64,000 nucleotides of DNA from Cenococcum geophilum 1.58 (GCA_001692895.1 KV748231.1:434001-498000), one strand, 5' to 3'. Shown: positions 46,025 through 57,115, counted from the first letter of the stretch. The notes: a model not told the origin generated them from the sequence alone. Numbers and translations are program-made.

Positions 46025-46295
46025 TGTATAATTACAGCACCTGTCGTACCAACCGCGTGCTTACGCGCTCGGTACGCCGAGTACGCGTTTACGCGTTTGG
46101 TGCACCAACCACCCGCTTACGCGTCTGGTGCACTTCTGAAGCACTGACTAATTAGGGGGGAGGCGCATCAGTATATAGACTACGTAGTCTGCTTCATATA
46201 ATCGACAGTTACCACCGTCTAAATGAGCATACGATACTATACGTATTTCGTGCCCCTAGACACGACTCACTTGTACCATTAAATTGGTATAAATA
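46025..46295 (+). repeat. 3' LTR of copia D
   Basis: A 271-bp partner of 40026-40296, ending ATAAATA where the 5' copy has ATAAACA. Confidence 0.95.
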
Positions 46296-46300
46296 GGTAC

Positions 46301-47345
46301 TTACACATTCCTACTAGTGCAATCTTTCTCTTTATGGACGTTCCGTTATTTAAATATACTACTAGTGTAGTAGAAGCTTCTTAATTAAGCTCGCTATTAA
46401 AGATAATAAGTTCCTTACCTAAGGCTCGTAGGTTAGTATTTTTCTATATCCAATTTATTTATTAAGTTGTTTTAAACTAAGCGTAGTTAGTGAAGCTGAC
46501 TCTATATAAAAGGGCTGCTTAGGCAAGGATTTTATAGTTAATAGGTTGGTCCATTTTAATAAGGCGATTAAGGTTTAATATAACATAGGAGATAAACTCC
46601 TTTATGTTCTTAAAATCTTAAACGCGTTTAATAAAGAAGGTGGCTATAATATTGGTAACAGCTACTAGATTAAGATCCTTAAAGCGTTCTTTTAGAGCCT
46701 TCCATTTCTTAAGCACCTATTTAGCGTTTAATATAAACGGCTTATAGATATTACTAATGTTTTAGTTAATAAAACCGGCTATATAGGCTAGCTGTTCCTT
46801 ATATTTCTCCCATTCTTTTACTAAGTTAGCTAGCTTAATTTTTAGCTATTTAATAGTAAAGCCTAAGTCCACCCATTTCTCTTTAATTGACTTAATTGTA
46901 GGAAGAAGCCGTAGTAGGTTATTAAGAACCTACTTAATGTTTTTAGATCGGAGGTGGTTTTGTATATCAATACTAAATATTAGCTAGTCTTCCCGTCTAA
47001 TAAGCTTTTAGATAGAGGCTTAGGCGGTATATTTATCGCTTATATTAATAAGGCTTATAAGTGGTTTATAGTAGGCAGTCTGTAGGCCTTATTATAATAT
47101 TATTATTAGATTTATTTCCTTTATAAGGAGTATATATATAGTATAGGTTTTGACTTAATATGTTCCTTAGCTAGTATAGGTAGTTCTAATAAGCTTCTTC
47201 TAATTTACTACTAATACGGTTATTATAAAGCTTTATTCTTAAAACTCTATCGTTCCATAATAACAATAGTAAGGTTGTCCACTAAATGCAAGGTATTCTC
47301 CTAAGCCTTTAATGCCGCCATTTATTACGGGTTATATTAGGCTTG
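46301..47345 (-). pseudogene. gag: Element E gag
   Basis: A copia-type gag on the minus strand. A readable start near 47310 (MAALKA, then ENTLHLVDNLTIVI) leads into a helical capsid-like part. A long coherent segment between about 46980 and 46380 contains QVLNNLLRLLPTIKSIKEKW, AYIAGFINQNISNIYKPFIL and FTNYAQFKT. The protein would form the particle shell. The 3' part is separated from the protease by element D. Stops from CpA-to-TpA change occur throughout. Confidence 0.75.
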
Positions 47346-47536
47346 TCCTTAGTAGGATCCTCTTATTACATTTGGCGTAGAGTCTATTATTAGCAGCTAC
47401 ATAGCCGCTCGTTATAGGTTTTTGGCGTCGTAAGTTGGTTAAACATTTAACAACTTTTTAACGCCCATACGGTGATATTGTGATAGTAATTATCGTGAAT
47501 AATAAAGCAATTAGGTTTAGCTCGTTAGGCGCGAAC

Positions 47537-47550
47537 CTAGGCTTATAACC
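47537..47550 (-). promoter_or_regulatory. Primer binding site of E, initiator tRNA-Met anticodon-arm type
   Basis: Directly inside the 5' LTR the plus strand reads GGCTTATAACC. It equals the anticodon arm of initiator tRNA-Met (GGCTCATAACC in yeast) except for one CA-to-TA change. Priming from an internally cut initiator tRNA is the copia mode. Position and match are seen; the priming mode is inferred from the family. Confidence 0.75.
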
Positions 47551-47729
47551 TGTTGAAATAAGGTTATTATGGCTAAAACTCTGTACATTGCTTATTTTCT
47601 ATATAGGTGGTTAAAGAGATTTTAAGGAACTTTGACCGCCGGTCAAAGTTCTCTAATTGGTTAGATTCCTGCCAAGAGGTTCTCCCCAAGTCTCATTACG
47701 TGATATCGTTGCGGGCTTGTTTTCCAACA
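47551..47729 (-). repeat. 5' LTR of element E
   Basis: A 179-bp LTR, TGTTGAAATAAGG ... TTTTCCAACA, containing the shared palindrome at 47628-47650. Confidence 0.94.
47628..47650. promoter_or_regulatory. Shared 23-bp palindrome, copy in E 5' LTR
   Basis: The best-preserved copy: arms AACTTTGACCG and CGGTCAAAGTT around one base, perfectly complementary, then CTCTAATTGGTTAGATTCC. Confidence 0.88.
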
Positions 47730-47734
47730 CTATT

Positions 47735-47988
47735 CTCCTCTTATAATTTAAGCCTTTAAGTGTAAGGGATATTTTATCCCTTACTTGGGCTTGCAGCCCT
47801 CCTATCCTCCTTATCGGTTCGTCTCTCTCTTTCCCTTTAGGCTATTGCCTACCCTTATTACTATATCGTTCTCTTTTATCAACTCTTTTATAACTTATGC
47901 TCGGCTTACCTACTCCCTACTATTCTCCTAGGCGAATAGCCTTAATTAAGTTTTAGCGCCGCTAATACTAGTAAATACGATATATATT
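47735..47988. other. Gap between elements E and F
   Basis: About 250 bp of target sequence. A short hairpin AAGGGATATTTTATCCCTT lies at about 47767-47785. No gene seen. Confidence 0.5.
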
Positions 47989-47993
47989 ATAAC

Positions 47994-48180
47994 TGTTACG
48001 GCACTAACCTAATGCATACTGTTTTATACTATCTTGTACTGTTTCCTACTATTAGCTAGCCTACCACTAGTACCTTAGCGGCCGGCCCTACTATTTATAT
48101 ACAATACCCCCTTTCCACCTTCTTCTCCTCTTTATACCACAACGTAGTTATTTAGTCTACTTTATTACAGCACTGTAATA
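47994..48180 (+). repeat. 5' LTR of element F
   Basis: A 187-bp LTR with a TATTTATATACAATACCCCC promoter-like box at about 48090-48110. TGTGGTATC follows at 48184 and may be the primer binding site; the matching tRNA was not identified. Confidence 0.93.
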
Positions 48181-48379
48181 GTTTGTGGTATCTTTAATTG
48201 CACCCTATTATAATCTTTATTTTTCCTAGTTTACTATCTCCGTTTTCCTAGTATAATCGCGACCCGGCATAACTAATAACACCATACTATAGTTCTAGAC
48301 AATCTTAGCACAGTTTTAGTATAGCCTTAGTACAGTCTTAGCAATCTTAGTATTATAGTTAGCCTTATAGATTCCGATT

Positions 48380-49720
48380 GCCTTACCTAGATCTCCTAGA
48401 ATAGGCGACCATAATATAGATAACGTCCCGCTAACGAACCCTCGCGAAGCGCTCGCCTACCTCCTTAATACCTCCTATACTAATATCGCCTAGGTAATTA
48501 GGAACGGTTCTAAATACCTAAAGGACCTTAATGTAGCAGGAACCTTTTAATAACTCTCTATATATGCAGCCTTTTTAACTAGTATTAAGAGCGGCCTTTA
48601 AGCCGTTTATAGTAAAGGCTAAGCTATAAAGTCCTAACTTAAAAAAGCTTAACACAGAATTAACTCCCTTAAGACACTTAAACTATATATTAAACAATAC
48701 GAATAGTAAGCCCTCGTATATACTAAGACTATATAAAACCTAAGCTCTTAGATTACTATACTTACTAAGACCATTACTAATAAGAACCCTACTACTAGCT
48801 CCCCTTTTTTAACTAAGCCCTATAGAAAAAAGCGTAAAGCAAAAAATCCAACCCCATTTAATGGCAAGGGATCACCAATTAAAAAGTAAGAAAAATTTAA
48901 AATATGGGAAATAAAAATCTAAGGCGTTTTCCGGAGGGATGTAAAGTGCTTTAAAACCCTAATAGACGAAATCCTCTATATATTAGATATGCTAATAGAT
49001 AAAGCTTATAACTATATTAAACATAGCCTTAATATACTATATATATATACCTAAACAACCTAAGTAAATAGACCTTTTCTAACTAAGAGTTTATGTTTAT
49101 ATATATAAGAGAACACTATAAGACTATAGATATAACCTAAGCGGCTAAAAATAAGTTAGATACCTTAAGCTAAGGTAAGTATAACTACTGGTCCTAGAAA
49201 GCAAAGCTTAATAAGTTAATAATTAAAGTAAATAAGACCGAGGAACAAAAAGTGGATTTACTTAAAAAGAATATTTCCTCTAAGATAAAGGACCTAGCCT
49301 TTACCCTTAGCCGTAAAATCGGCGATGCTAACTATAAAGGCTAGAGTAAGCAGATGGATATATTTACTTATAACCTATAGAACCATGCCCACTATACTAA
49401 GTTAAATACCGCTAAGCTAAGTGCCGCTAGTAGCTATTAACCTATATTACTATAGAATAACCTAATAGACCTAAACGCCGTTAAGTTCAGCAGTAGTAGT
49501 AATAGCCTCCCTAATAACATCTAAAGATATTGTATAAATAATAGACTTTATATAGCGTGTAGTTAACCTAGCCACTAAAAAGATACTTACAACTCCCAGT
49601 AAAACCTAAATCCCCTTTTAATACCACTACGCTAACCCCCCTCTAGCCGCGGCGGATTCTTTAACAGAGGGGATAATAATTAAGGCGGTAACCGCGGATA
49701 AGGATATAGGTTTAGATATA
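48380..49720 (+). pseudogene. gag: Element F gag
   Basis: A decayed gag. Readable parts include NPREALAYLLN near 48440, a Lys/Ser/Pro-rich linker near 48780-48900, a helical capsid part with KVDLLKKNISSKIKDLAFTL at about 49250-49310, and a zinc-knuckle region near 49530-49590 (CINNRLYIACSxPxH, one Cys to Tyr). It would have packaged the element RNA. Stops are common and the start codon was not settled. Confidence 0.72.
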
Positions 49721-49989
49721 GAAACCTACCCCCGTAATTCCCTTCCCTAATATAGCCCTAGCTAATAGTCCCGTACGCAAACTATGGATAAATACTCCGT
49801 ATTACTACTAACCGCGAGACCGACTATATTATTAGCGAAGTACCTCCTAGTATATATACACCGTTAGAGACCAATATGTTAGGATATACTAGCTAAGACC
49901 ACAGCTACCAGCCAAGCCCTATAACGCAGCCATTAAAAGGCTAACCTTTAGACTAAGTCGCCTTTAAGGGTTAAAACTATACGGGGAGG

Positions 49990-52900
49990 AGGATAAAAGG
50001 ATTAGATTTATATTATTAGATTAATTAGACCTTATTCTAAGCCAGCTACTATTTAATCTTAGAACAGCAAATAATAATAAAAATTCTATCCTTATTTAGA
50101 CTTACCTTTCCTTACTACGTAACCTACTCCTAGAAGTTCTTATTAAAATAGTAAGCCTTATTAATAGTAGTAGTACAGCACCAGCATTTGTAGATAAAGA
50201 CTTACTTATAAAGAAGCACAATATTATAATAAAAAGACTCTTAGTCCTAAAACCACTCCGCCTTATTAATAGACTTCAATCTAGCTTTATTACCTATTAC
50301 TTTATAATAAAAATAACAATCGGCCATTTTATAGAATCTATACTTTTCTACGTTATAAAGTTATTACCCTTAATACTAGTAATTCTTAAAATGCCCTAGC
50401 TTAAAAAGCATAACCTAAGTATAAACTTCCCTGTTCTAGGGCTTAAGTTTAACTCTAATTACTATACCTATAACTGTCTCCTATAGTATATCCCTAATTA
50501 TAACTAAGTAGTACTATACGGACGTATTATATAGCCAACGCTTAGATACTATTAGCTAATAGTAGAAGAGGTACCTAACACTAGTAAGCTAATATATATA
50601 GTAAACAAAACAGAGATTCTAGAAGACTAGACTACCGCCCTACCCCTAAGAAATACCGCCCCGCCCCTAAGAATATAAACACCGCTAAAACTATAAGTCC
50701 CCTATATACACCTACTTAACCTAGGCCAGCTAATAAGATATCTAACTCTAAGTTATTTGCTATATGTATATATAACTACGCGTATAATAGCTAAAGGCGT
50801 TATAGCTAAGACTAAAACTAGAGCAATTAAGACCTCCCCCCTATAATGCCTAACCTTATATCTATCTCCCGCGTATACCATATAGAGCCGCTACTATATT
50901 TCCGCCCCCTAGGGCTAACTAAGCCGCGCTAGCCTAGCCGTAGTACTAAAGAACTAAATACGCCCCAAACTAAACGATATTAGATACACTTATACCGTTA
51001 ATTTCACCTATTTCTATAAATAAAAAGGCGTAAAGGTAATAAGGATCTATATAGCGGAGCTAGTAGAACTAATTAAATAAGAAGAACACTAATAGCTGCT
51101 TAAAGAGCTGCCTATAGGCCTAATAGAAGTACCAAACCTATTAGAAAAGTCTTTCCGCTAGCTAGTAAAGGGCGACTATACAATAAAAAAAGCCCGTAAA
51201 GTGCTACCCCCTTATTTTTATAATTTCCTTAAGATAAACCTAAAAACTAAGCCTTAGTCTCTACGTCAGAAGATAGTTAATACTAATATTAAAAAATTCC
51301 TAAAAGGCAAACTAGGATTAACCTGTAAAGACATTTTATAACGCTTATTAAAGGAGTTCCGCGAATATATTAAGCACTTTCTCCCTAAAAATGTAGATAA
51401 GCTACCCCCTTACCAACTATAGGACTATAAAATTAAAATTATCCCTAGAAACTAGGCCCCGTACTATAAAAACAGACTACTCTTACCTGCTAAACTTAAG
51501 TATGTAAAAAAGTGGATTAATAAAATACTAGATAAGGGTTTTATCTATAAATTAACCTTACTAGCTGCCGTACTACTCCTCCTCGCTGCTAAGCCTGGTG
51601 GTAGTATATAAATCTACTATAACTACTAAGGCCTAAATATAGTTACTATTAAAAATCGGTACCTACTACTACTAATCCGTAAGACACTTAACGCACTTTA
51701 TAGTGCTAAGTACTTTACTAAACTTAATATAATTGCTGCGTTTAACTAAATCCGGATTGCGGAGGGCTATAAGTAGCTTATAGTATTTATTACCTAGTTT
51801 AGACTCTATAAGATACTAGTTATACTATTTAGCCTCTATAATTCACCCGCTATATTCTAGAACTATATTAATTATATCTTATATAACGCCCTTAATAACT
51901 ACTATACTGCCTACCTTAATAATATTCTTATCTTTTCTAAAACACGCACCAAGCATACTAAGTATGTAAATAAAGTTATCCGAAGACTTGGTAATACCAG
52001 ACTTTAGATTAATATTAATAAGTCTAAGTTCTACTCTACTAAAACAAAATACCTTAGCTTAATTATCTTAATTAATGGCATAACTATGGACCCTAAGAAG
52101 GCATAGGCCTTACAGGAATAAAAGGACCTAATATTAATTAAAGAACTATAATAATTTCTTAGCTTTATAAACTTCTACTAATAATTTATTTAAGGTTACT
52201 CTGCCGTTGCTATACCTATAATAAAACTCCTAAAGAAGGATATTGGATGGCTATAGGGACTAGAATAAGCCAAATCGTTTAAGGCCCTTAAGGGAGCCTT
52301 TACCTTAGTACTAGTACTAGCATACTATAACTATATAAAGAAGACAGTGGTAGAGATAGACGTATTAAATTAGGCTTCTAGCGGAGTCCTTTCCTAGTAT
52401 AATAATAACGGTAAATTAAAACCGATTGCTTTCTTCTCCGTAAAGCACTCTACGCTAGAGTATAACTATAAGATCTACGATAGAGAGCTCTTAGCTATTA
52501 TTAAGGCTTTAGAGGAATAGTATCCTGAGCTATAAGGGACTAAGGAGCTATTTAAAATTATTACTAACCATAAAAACCTATAGACATTTATAACTACTAA
52601 GCAGCTAAATTAATGCTAAGTCTAGTAGGTAGAGTTCCTTTTATAGTTTAACTTTGTAATTATATATAGACCTAGTAGCAAAGCCACGCTTCTTAATGCC
52701 TTAAGCTAGCTACTAGGAATAAGGCCTAAGGACGCTAATAATAAACGCCTCTACTACCGAGCCTAAGTCATTATACCGCCCTAGAAAATTAACCCTATAA
52801 TCTTAAAAGAATTGCTATATAAGTTCTATAACTCTAATAATACGGAGTTTATAGCCGCTCTAGACCTTAAAATAGCTAAAAAGTTACTAAATAAGTTAAT

Positions 52901-54900
52901 CTAGTTGGGATACCAGGAGAATAAACTTATAAGAGATATAGTAGCGGCCCTACGTAATTGGAAAGCTCGCCGTTAGCTAAAAAAGATTAGGAAATTACTC
53001 TATTATAATAAGTTAGAATACAGTATCGTTAATAAACAGATCTACTTCCACCAATATCTCTTTATCCCTAACGCCCTAGACCTCTACCTAGAAGTTATTT
53101 ATTACTCTTATAGCAGCAGCCCCGCTAATTACCCTAGCCGGGATAAAACCCTTAACCTCTTAAACTAAATATACTAGTAGCTAGGAATCTCCTAATTTAC
53201 GGCTACCTTCGTTAAAGACTATACCCTATACTTTCGTACTAAGACCCCCTGTTTTACCCCGCCCGGTTTTCTAAAGCTATTAAAACTACCCGCTTACCTA
53301 TAAACTAATATTTTAATTAACTATATTATAACGCTACTGGTATATTAACGCCATGGTAAGGCATATAAATATATCCTTATTATTATAGACCGCCTAACTA
53401 AAATATAATACCTTGTTTTAGTAACAGGACTCTTAATAAAGGAGCTAGTTAACGGCTTTATTAATAATATATATAAGCTCTATAGTGTACTAAGTATAAT
53501 TATTTCCAATCGCGGTATATAATTTATTAGCGACTTTTAGTAACGTAATCCACTAGCAAGCGGCCCACCCTACTAAGTGGCCCACTCCAAAAACCACCAA
53601 AAAACACAAAAATCGTTCTTTAATATCTTAATAACAGCTTAATAATAAATTTTAAAATTTTAAAATTAGACTCTTCTACCTATTTTAAGACCTTTATTAA
53701 AGTTTTAAAGTAATTTAATAAGTGGTTCTTAAGATATAATAATTAAACTTAAATTTAAGAGCTAAATCTTAATAAATCTTAATATATTAATAATAGCTAA
53801 ACCAATTACTCTAAAACTTTAATAGAGGTCTTAAAGTAAGTTTAAACGTCTAATTATAATTTTTTATAATTTATTATTAAGCTGTTGTTAAGATATTTAA
53901 GAGCGATTTTTGGGTTTTTTTGTGGTTTTTGGAGTGGGCCACTTGGTGGGGGTGGGCCGCTTACTGGTGGATTACGTTAATAACTAAGTAAACGCCTTAA
54001 GATAACCTTAAGACTAAGTTTAGCCTAGTACCCAGAAACAGATGGCTAAACTAAAATTATTAACGCTGCTATAAATAAGTACCTTTGTGCTTTTATTAGC
54101 TTTATATAGGACAACTAGGTTAACTACCTACCGCTTACTAAGTTTACTATAAATAACTAAGTTAATAAGAGCATAGGCATCTCCCCGTTTTTTGCAAACT
54201 ATAGCTTTAACCCTCGCCTTAGAATCGAGCCTACTAGCCCCCGCCTACTAACACTATTAGTATAAGTAAAGAAGGAGTTCTTCCGCGTAGACTTTGTGGC
54301 TAACTGCTTTAAGCGGATATTAATATAGCTTAAGGCCCTAGCCTAGATTTTATAGTAGCGCTATAAAGATAACGCTAATACCTATAGGGATAAGAGCGCG
54401 TTATTCTATAAAGGCGATATAGTTATAGTTAGCTTAAAAAATATAAAGATAAATAAACCTAAAAAGAAATGGGATAATAAATAGGACGGCCTGTACCCCG
54501 TACTTATAGTATACTAAGGGGTAGTTATAGTAGACCTCCCGGACTATATCTAAGTAAATAAATCCTTCTATATATCTAAGGTCCGCCTTTAGGTTGCTAA
54601 AAAGATCCCTAGCTAAGTAAATATTAATACTATAAAGCGCCGCAATATATAAGGACAAGTAGTAGAGAGAGATAATAACGGTAATATAGAAAATAAATAG
54701 GAGTTTAAGAAAATCCTTAATATATATAACGAAGACCCCTAAGGCCTAATTTATAAAATTAAATAGAAATATTATAAGGATATAACCTAGCAGCTAGAAG
54801 AAGACCTAAAGGGTTATAAATAGGCTATATAGCGCTTCTATAAGCAATACCTTAAGAAGCTAAAACCCCTAGATTAGGCACAAGATAAGGAAAAGTTACG
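49990..54900 (+). pseudogene. pol: Element F pol with chromodomain, interrupted by a MITE
   Basis: Protease region about 50130-50460, with a LINSSSTAPAFVDKDLL-like site where Asp is now Asn. RT about 51400-52120, with KKWINKILDKGFIYK and YLNNILIFS at 51912-51938; both catalytic Asp residues have become Asn. RNase H about 52300-52620, with [15 protein letters not shown] and ITNHKNL. Integrase zinc region about 53040-53200; core with SNRGIxFISDF at about 53505-53535, then the MITE at 53543-53977, then YPETDGxTKIINAAINKYL at 54029-54085. Chromodomain about 54700-54880, with KILNIYNEDP, GLIYKIK, YYKDIT and EEDLKGY. The frame is full of stops. Confidence 0.9.
53541..53979. mobile_element. 435-bp fully palindromic MITE in F integrase (53543-53977)
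   Basis: Terminal inverted repeats begin ACGTAATCCACYAGYAAGCG and extend about 65 bp (GGCCCACCC, AAGTGGCCCACTCC, AAAAACCAC blocks). TA flanks both ends. The arms continue with lower identity to the centre, so the whole element can fold back on itself. TA duplication and TIR style fit a Tc1/mariner (Fot1/pogo-type) derivative. The outer 65 bp keep GC-rich text while the interior is strongly AT-rich. Confidence 0.88.
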
Positions 54901-54954
54901 CTAAGGTTATAGCCAACCACCGTATTAAAATTTGTAGTAGTTAAGATATTATAG

Positions 54955-54977
54955 AACTTTAACCGGCGGTTAAAGTT
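54955..54977. promoter_or_regulatory. Shared 23-bp palindrome, copy in element F 3' UTR
   Basis: Arms AACTTTAACCG and CGGTTAAAGTT, then GTTTAATTAGCTAGATTC. It lies just after the chromodomain and 257 bp before the 3' LTR. Confidence 0.85.
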
Positions 54978-55233
54978 GTTTAATTAGCTAGATTCTTACT
55001 AAGAAACGCTATACGGACCGATTTAGGTGGTAGTATAAAGTTCTGCCAACCTTACTTACTAAACTAACTAATTAGGATTTTCTATGCCCGGTACAGAAAA
55101 TCGCTATTAGCTTAGTTAAGGGTAGTAAGTAGAACTAATATCTTTGCGGTAAAAAACTGGCGACCCTAAATATTGCCTATTTTAGAGTTATTTATTTAGT
55201 TTAGAGACCAAACCATTTAGGGGAGAGGAGTAC

Positions 55234-55420
55234 TGTTACGGCACTAACCTAACGCATACTGTTTTATACTATCTTATACTATTTCCTACTATTAGCTAGC
55301 CCACTACTAGTACCTTAGCGGCCGGCCCTACTATTTATATATAATACCCCCTTTCTACCTTCTTCTCCTCTTTATACTATAACGTAGTTATTTAGTCTAC
55401 TTTATTATAGTACTATAATA
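55234..55420 (+). repeat. 3' LTR of element F
   Basis: A 187-bp partner of 47994-48180; about a dozen differences, all transitions. Confidence 0.93.
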
Positions 55421-55425
55421 ATAAC

Positions 55426-55854
55426 AGACAACCTTAAATCGCTAATAGAGTATATCCGCCTCGTCTTTCTAAGCTATTCCGTTCTTATGTTACTTACGCC
55501 AATATAGGCTTTACTTCTTAGCAGTTTAATAGTGCCGAGACGAGTTATTTTATATAATTAGAGGCGCAGATATAATTAAAGACTACTTTTATAGGGATAG
55601 AGCTCCTTATAGTTAACTATATTAGGATATATTTAATAACTTTTTAAAAAAGGAGGTATATGTAAGTGGTTTACCTACCTTATATCTTATTTATAGATTA
55701 GGCCTTTTTAGAGGGAATACTTAGCTAGGGGTTTTAAAAGTAAAGCGGTTTATCTAAGTTCTGGGAAATAATTAGATAAGTAATTAGATAGTGCATAACG
55801 TTAGAGCGGTAAAGCTAGCTAAAAGCTAGTAGAAAGGAATAATACTTAAATTAA
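55426..55854. other. Unassigned AT-rich stretch
   Basis: Right flank of element F. No family recognised. Confidence 0.35.
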
Positions 55855-56110
55855 ACTGGTATAAAGGGAGTTACTTAGTTATAACTGGTATAAAAAATAG
55901 ACTGGTATATTTTTAGTGTTGGATTTAGACTAGTATAAAGGGAGTTACTTAGTTATAACTGGTATAAAAAATGAACTGGTATATTTTTAGTGCTAAATTA
56001 GACTAGTACGAAGAGTTTACTGTAGATTAGTAATACGTTATTAGAAGGATAAGGACTAGTACTATAAACCTACTAGTAAAAAAAGTGTACTAGTATATAA
56101 GACTAGTAGT
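55855..56110. repeat. 74-bp tandem repeat and ACTAGT-rich tail
   Basis: Two units of 74 bp start at 55855 and 55929 (ACTGGTATAAAGGGAGTTAC ...), and a third decays from about 56002. The tail to 56110 is dense in ACTAGT and GTACTAGT palindromes. Confidence 0.85.
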
Positions 56111-57115
56111 TTCGTACTAGTCTAAAAATTGTACTGTTTTATATACCGTTTACACCTACGTACTAATACATTCTACACGCCAGTCTATATTATATACTAG
56201 TTTAATAACTTCTAAAGATAGCAATAGAGCTATAAATGATTCTTTCTACAAATATAGGCTCTAACGACAATAAGACTAAAAATAATCCGCTTTAAATTAA
56301 GATTAAGGTTAGGAGCGGGGTAATTATACTTAGAAAAAATACACTATATTATAATCTAGTATTTAGCATAAGCGGCAAATACTAGAGTATCTGCGTTGCT
56401 GCTTGCGCTAATCTAGTTATAGGTTAGTAGTAGATAATGCGGGCCATCGCGAGATATTAGTAAATAATTTGCACTAATATATATGTGACTAAAGCTGTTG
56501 CCTAACTGCCTAGATTACGTGTATATTAAAGACTTAGCTAAGCTAATAAGATAACTATAAGAGGACTTTGTAGGCAGGGGGCTATAAAGGCACGATTATA
56601 GAATAAAAGAGATTAGAGAGGAGACAAATTCTTAAAGAGGTGAGGCCTCTAGGATTAAGGAGAACTATATATACTATGGGCATGTATATCCGTTACGTAA
56701 CTAATAACCTTCTAAGGGCTACCCTAAGGGCTTTCTAAGGTTACTATAATAATATTATAACAATCCACCTAGTGTAGAAACGAAGTAATAGAATAACGTA
56801 ATTCCGGTTTATAGTTACTATATTTGCCAAGACCAAACTAGTATAATATAGGTTTAGGTAGGGCATCCTAAGGGATATTTCTTTTTAGGATAGCCCAAAA
56901 TTAACTTAGTAAAGACTCTTATAGAGATCTCTAAATTACTATAACTTAGCTAAGAGTTGCATTATAATTAAAGTATTTTTATAAAAGTAAAGTAATGTAA
57001 ATACTAATTAAATAGTATACTTTCTTGTAAACCTATATGCAAAACCCGCAAGTAAAATATATAGGCTAAATGCTAACTATTTAGAGACGGCTACTAAAAA
57101 CCGGCTAAAGGCATA
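56111..57115. other. Unassigned RIP-mutated stretch
   Basis: No protein family was recognised in about 1 kb. A short inverted repeat GGGCATCCTAAGGGATAT / AGGATAGCCC lies near 56855-56900. Confidence 0.35.

Larger units (their letters stand above)
40021..46300 (+). mobile_element. Ty1/copia copy D nested in E, youngest element
   Basis: 6270 bp on the plus strand. LTRs are 40026-40296 and 46025-46295 (271 bp); the perfect duplication GGTAC lies at 40021-40025 and 46296-46300. The LTRs differ at only three sites (plus one N at 40196), all CA versus TA. It separates gag from protease of the host element E. The sequence retains far more CA/TG than copy C. Confidence 0.97.
29470..47734 (-). mobile_element. 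Ty1/copia element E, split by two nested retrotransposons
   Basis: LTRs of 179 bp at 29475-29653 and 47551-47729 (TGTTGAAAT...TTTTCCAACA) are flanked by the perfect duplication CTATT (29470-29474, 47730-47734). Coding is on the minus strand, so the right LTR is the 5' one. Chromovirus B (31555-37917) and copia D (40026-46295) are inserted inside it. Without them and their duplications the element is about 5.6 kb, normal for copia. All copia domains are readable in order: gag, protease, integrase, RT, RNase H. It is older than both B and D by nesting. Confidence 0.95.
47989..55425 (+). mobile_element. Ty3/gypsy chromovirus F, complete and RIP-inactivated
   Basis: A 7427-bp element on the plus strand. 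LTRs are 47994-48180 and 55234-55420 (187 bp, TGTTACGGCAC ... AATA, ancestrally ...TAACA); the perfect duplication ATAAC lies at 47989-47993 and 55421-55425. The purine tract GGGGAGAGGAG (55221-55231) precedes the 3' LTR. Gag, protease, RT, RNase H, integrase and chromodomain are all readable. The 435-bp MITE accounts for part of the length. It is a different family from A/B by LTR and protein sequence. Confidence 0.95.

Noticed and set aside
54434..54658. 74-codon minus-strand open frame in element F
   Set aside because: It is antisense to the integrase C-terminal region of F.
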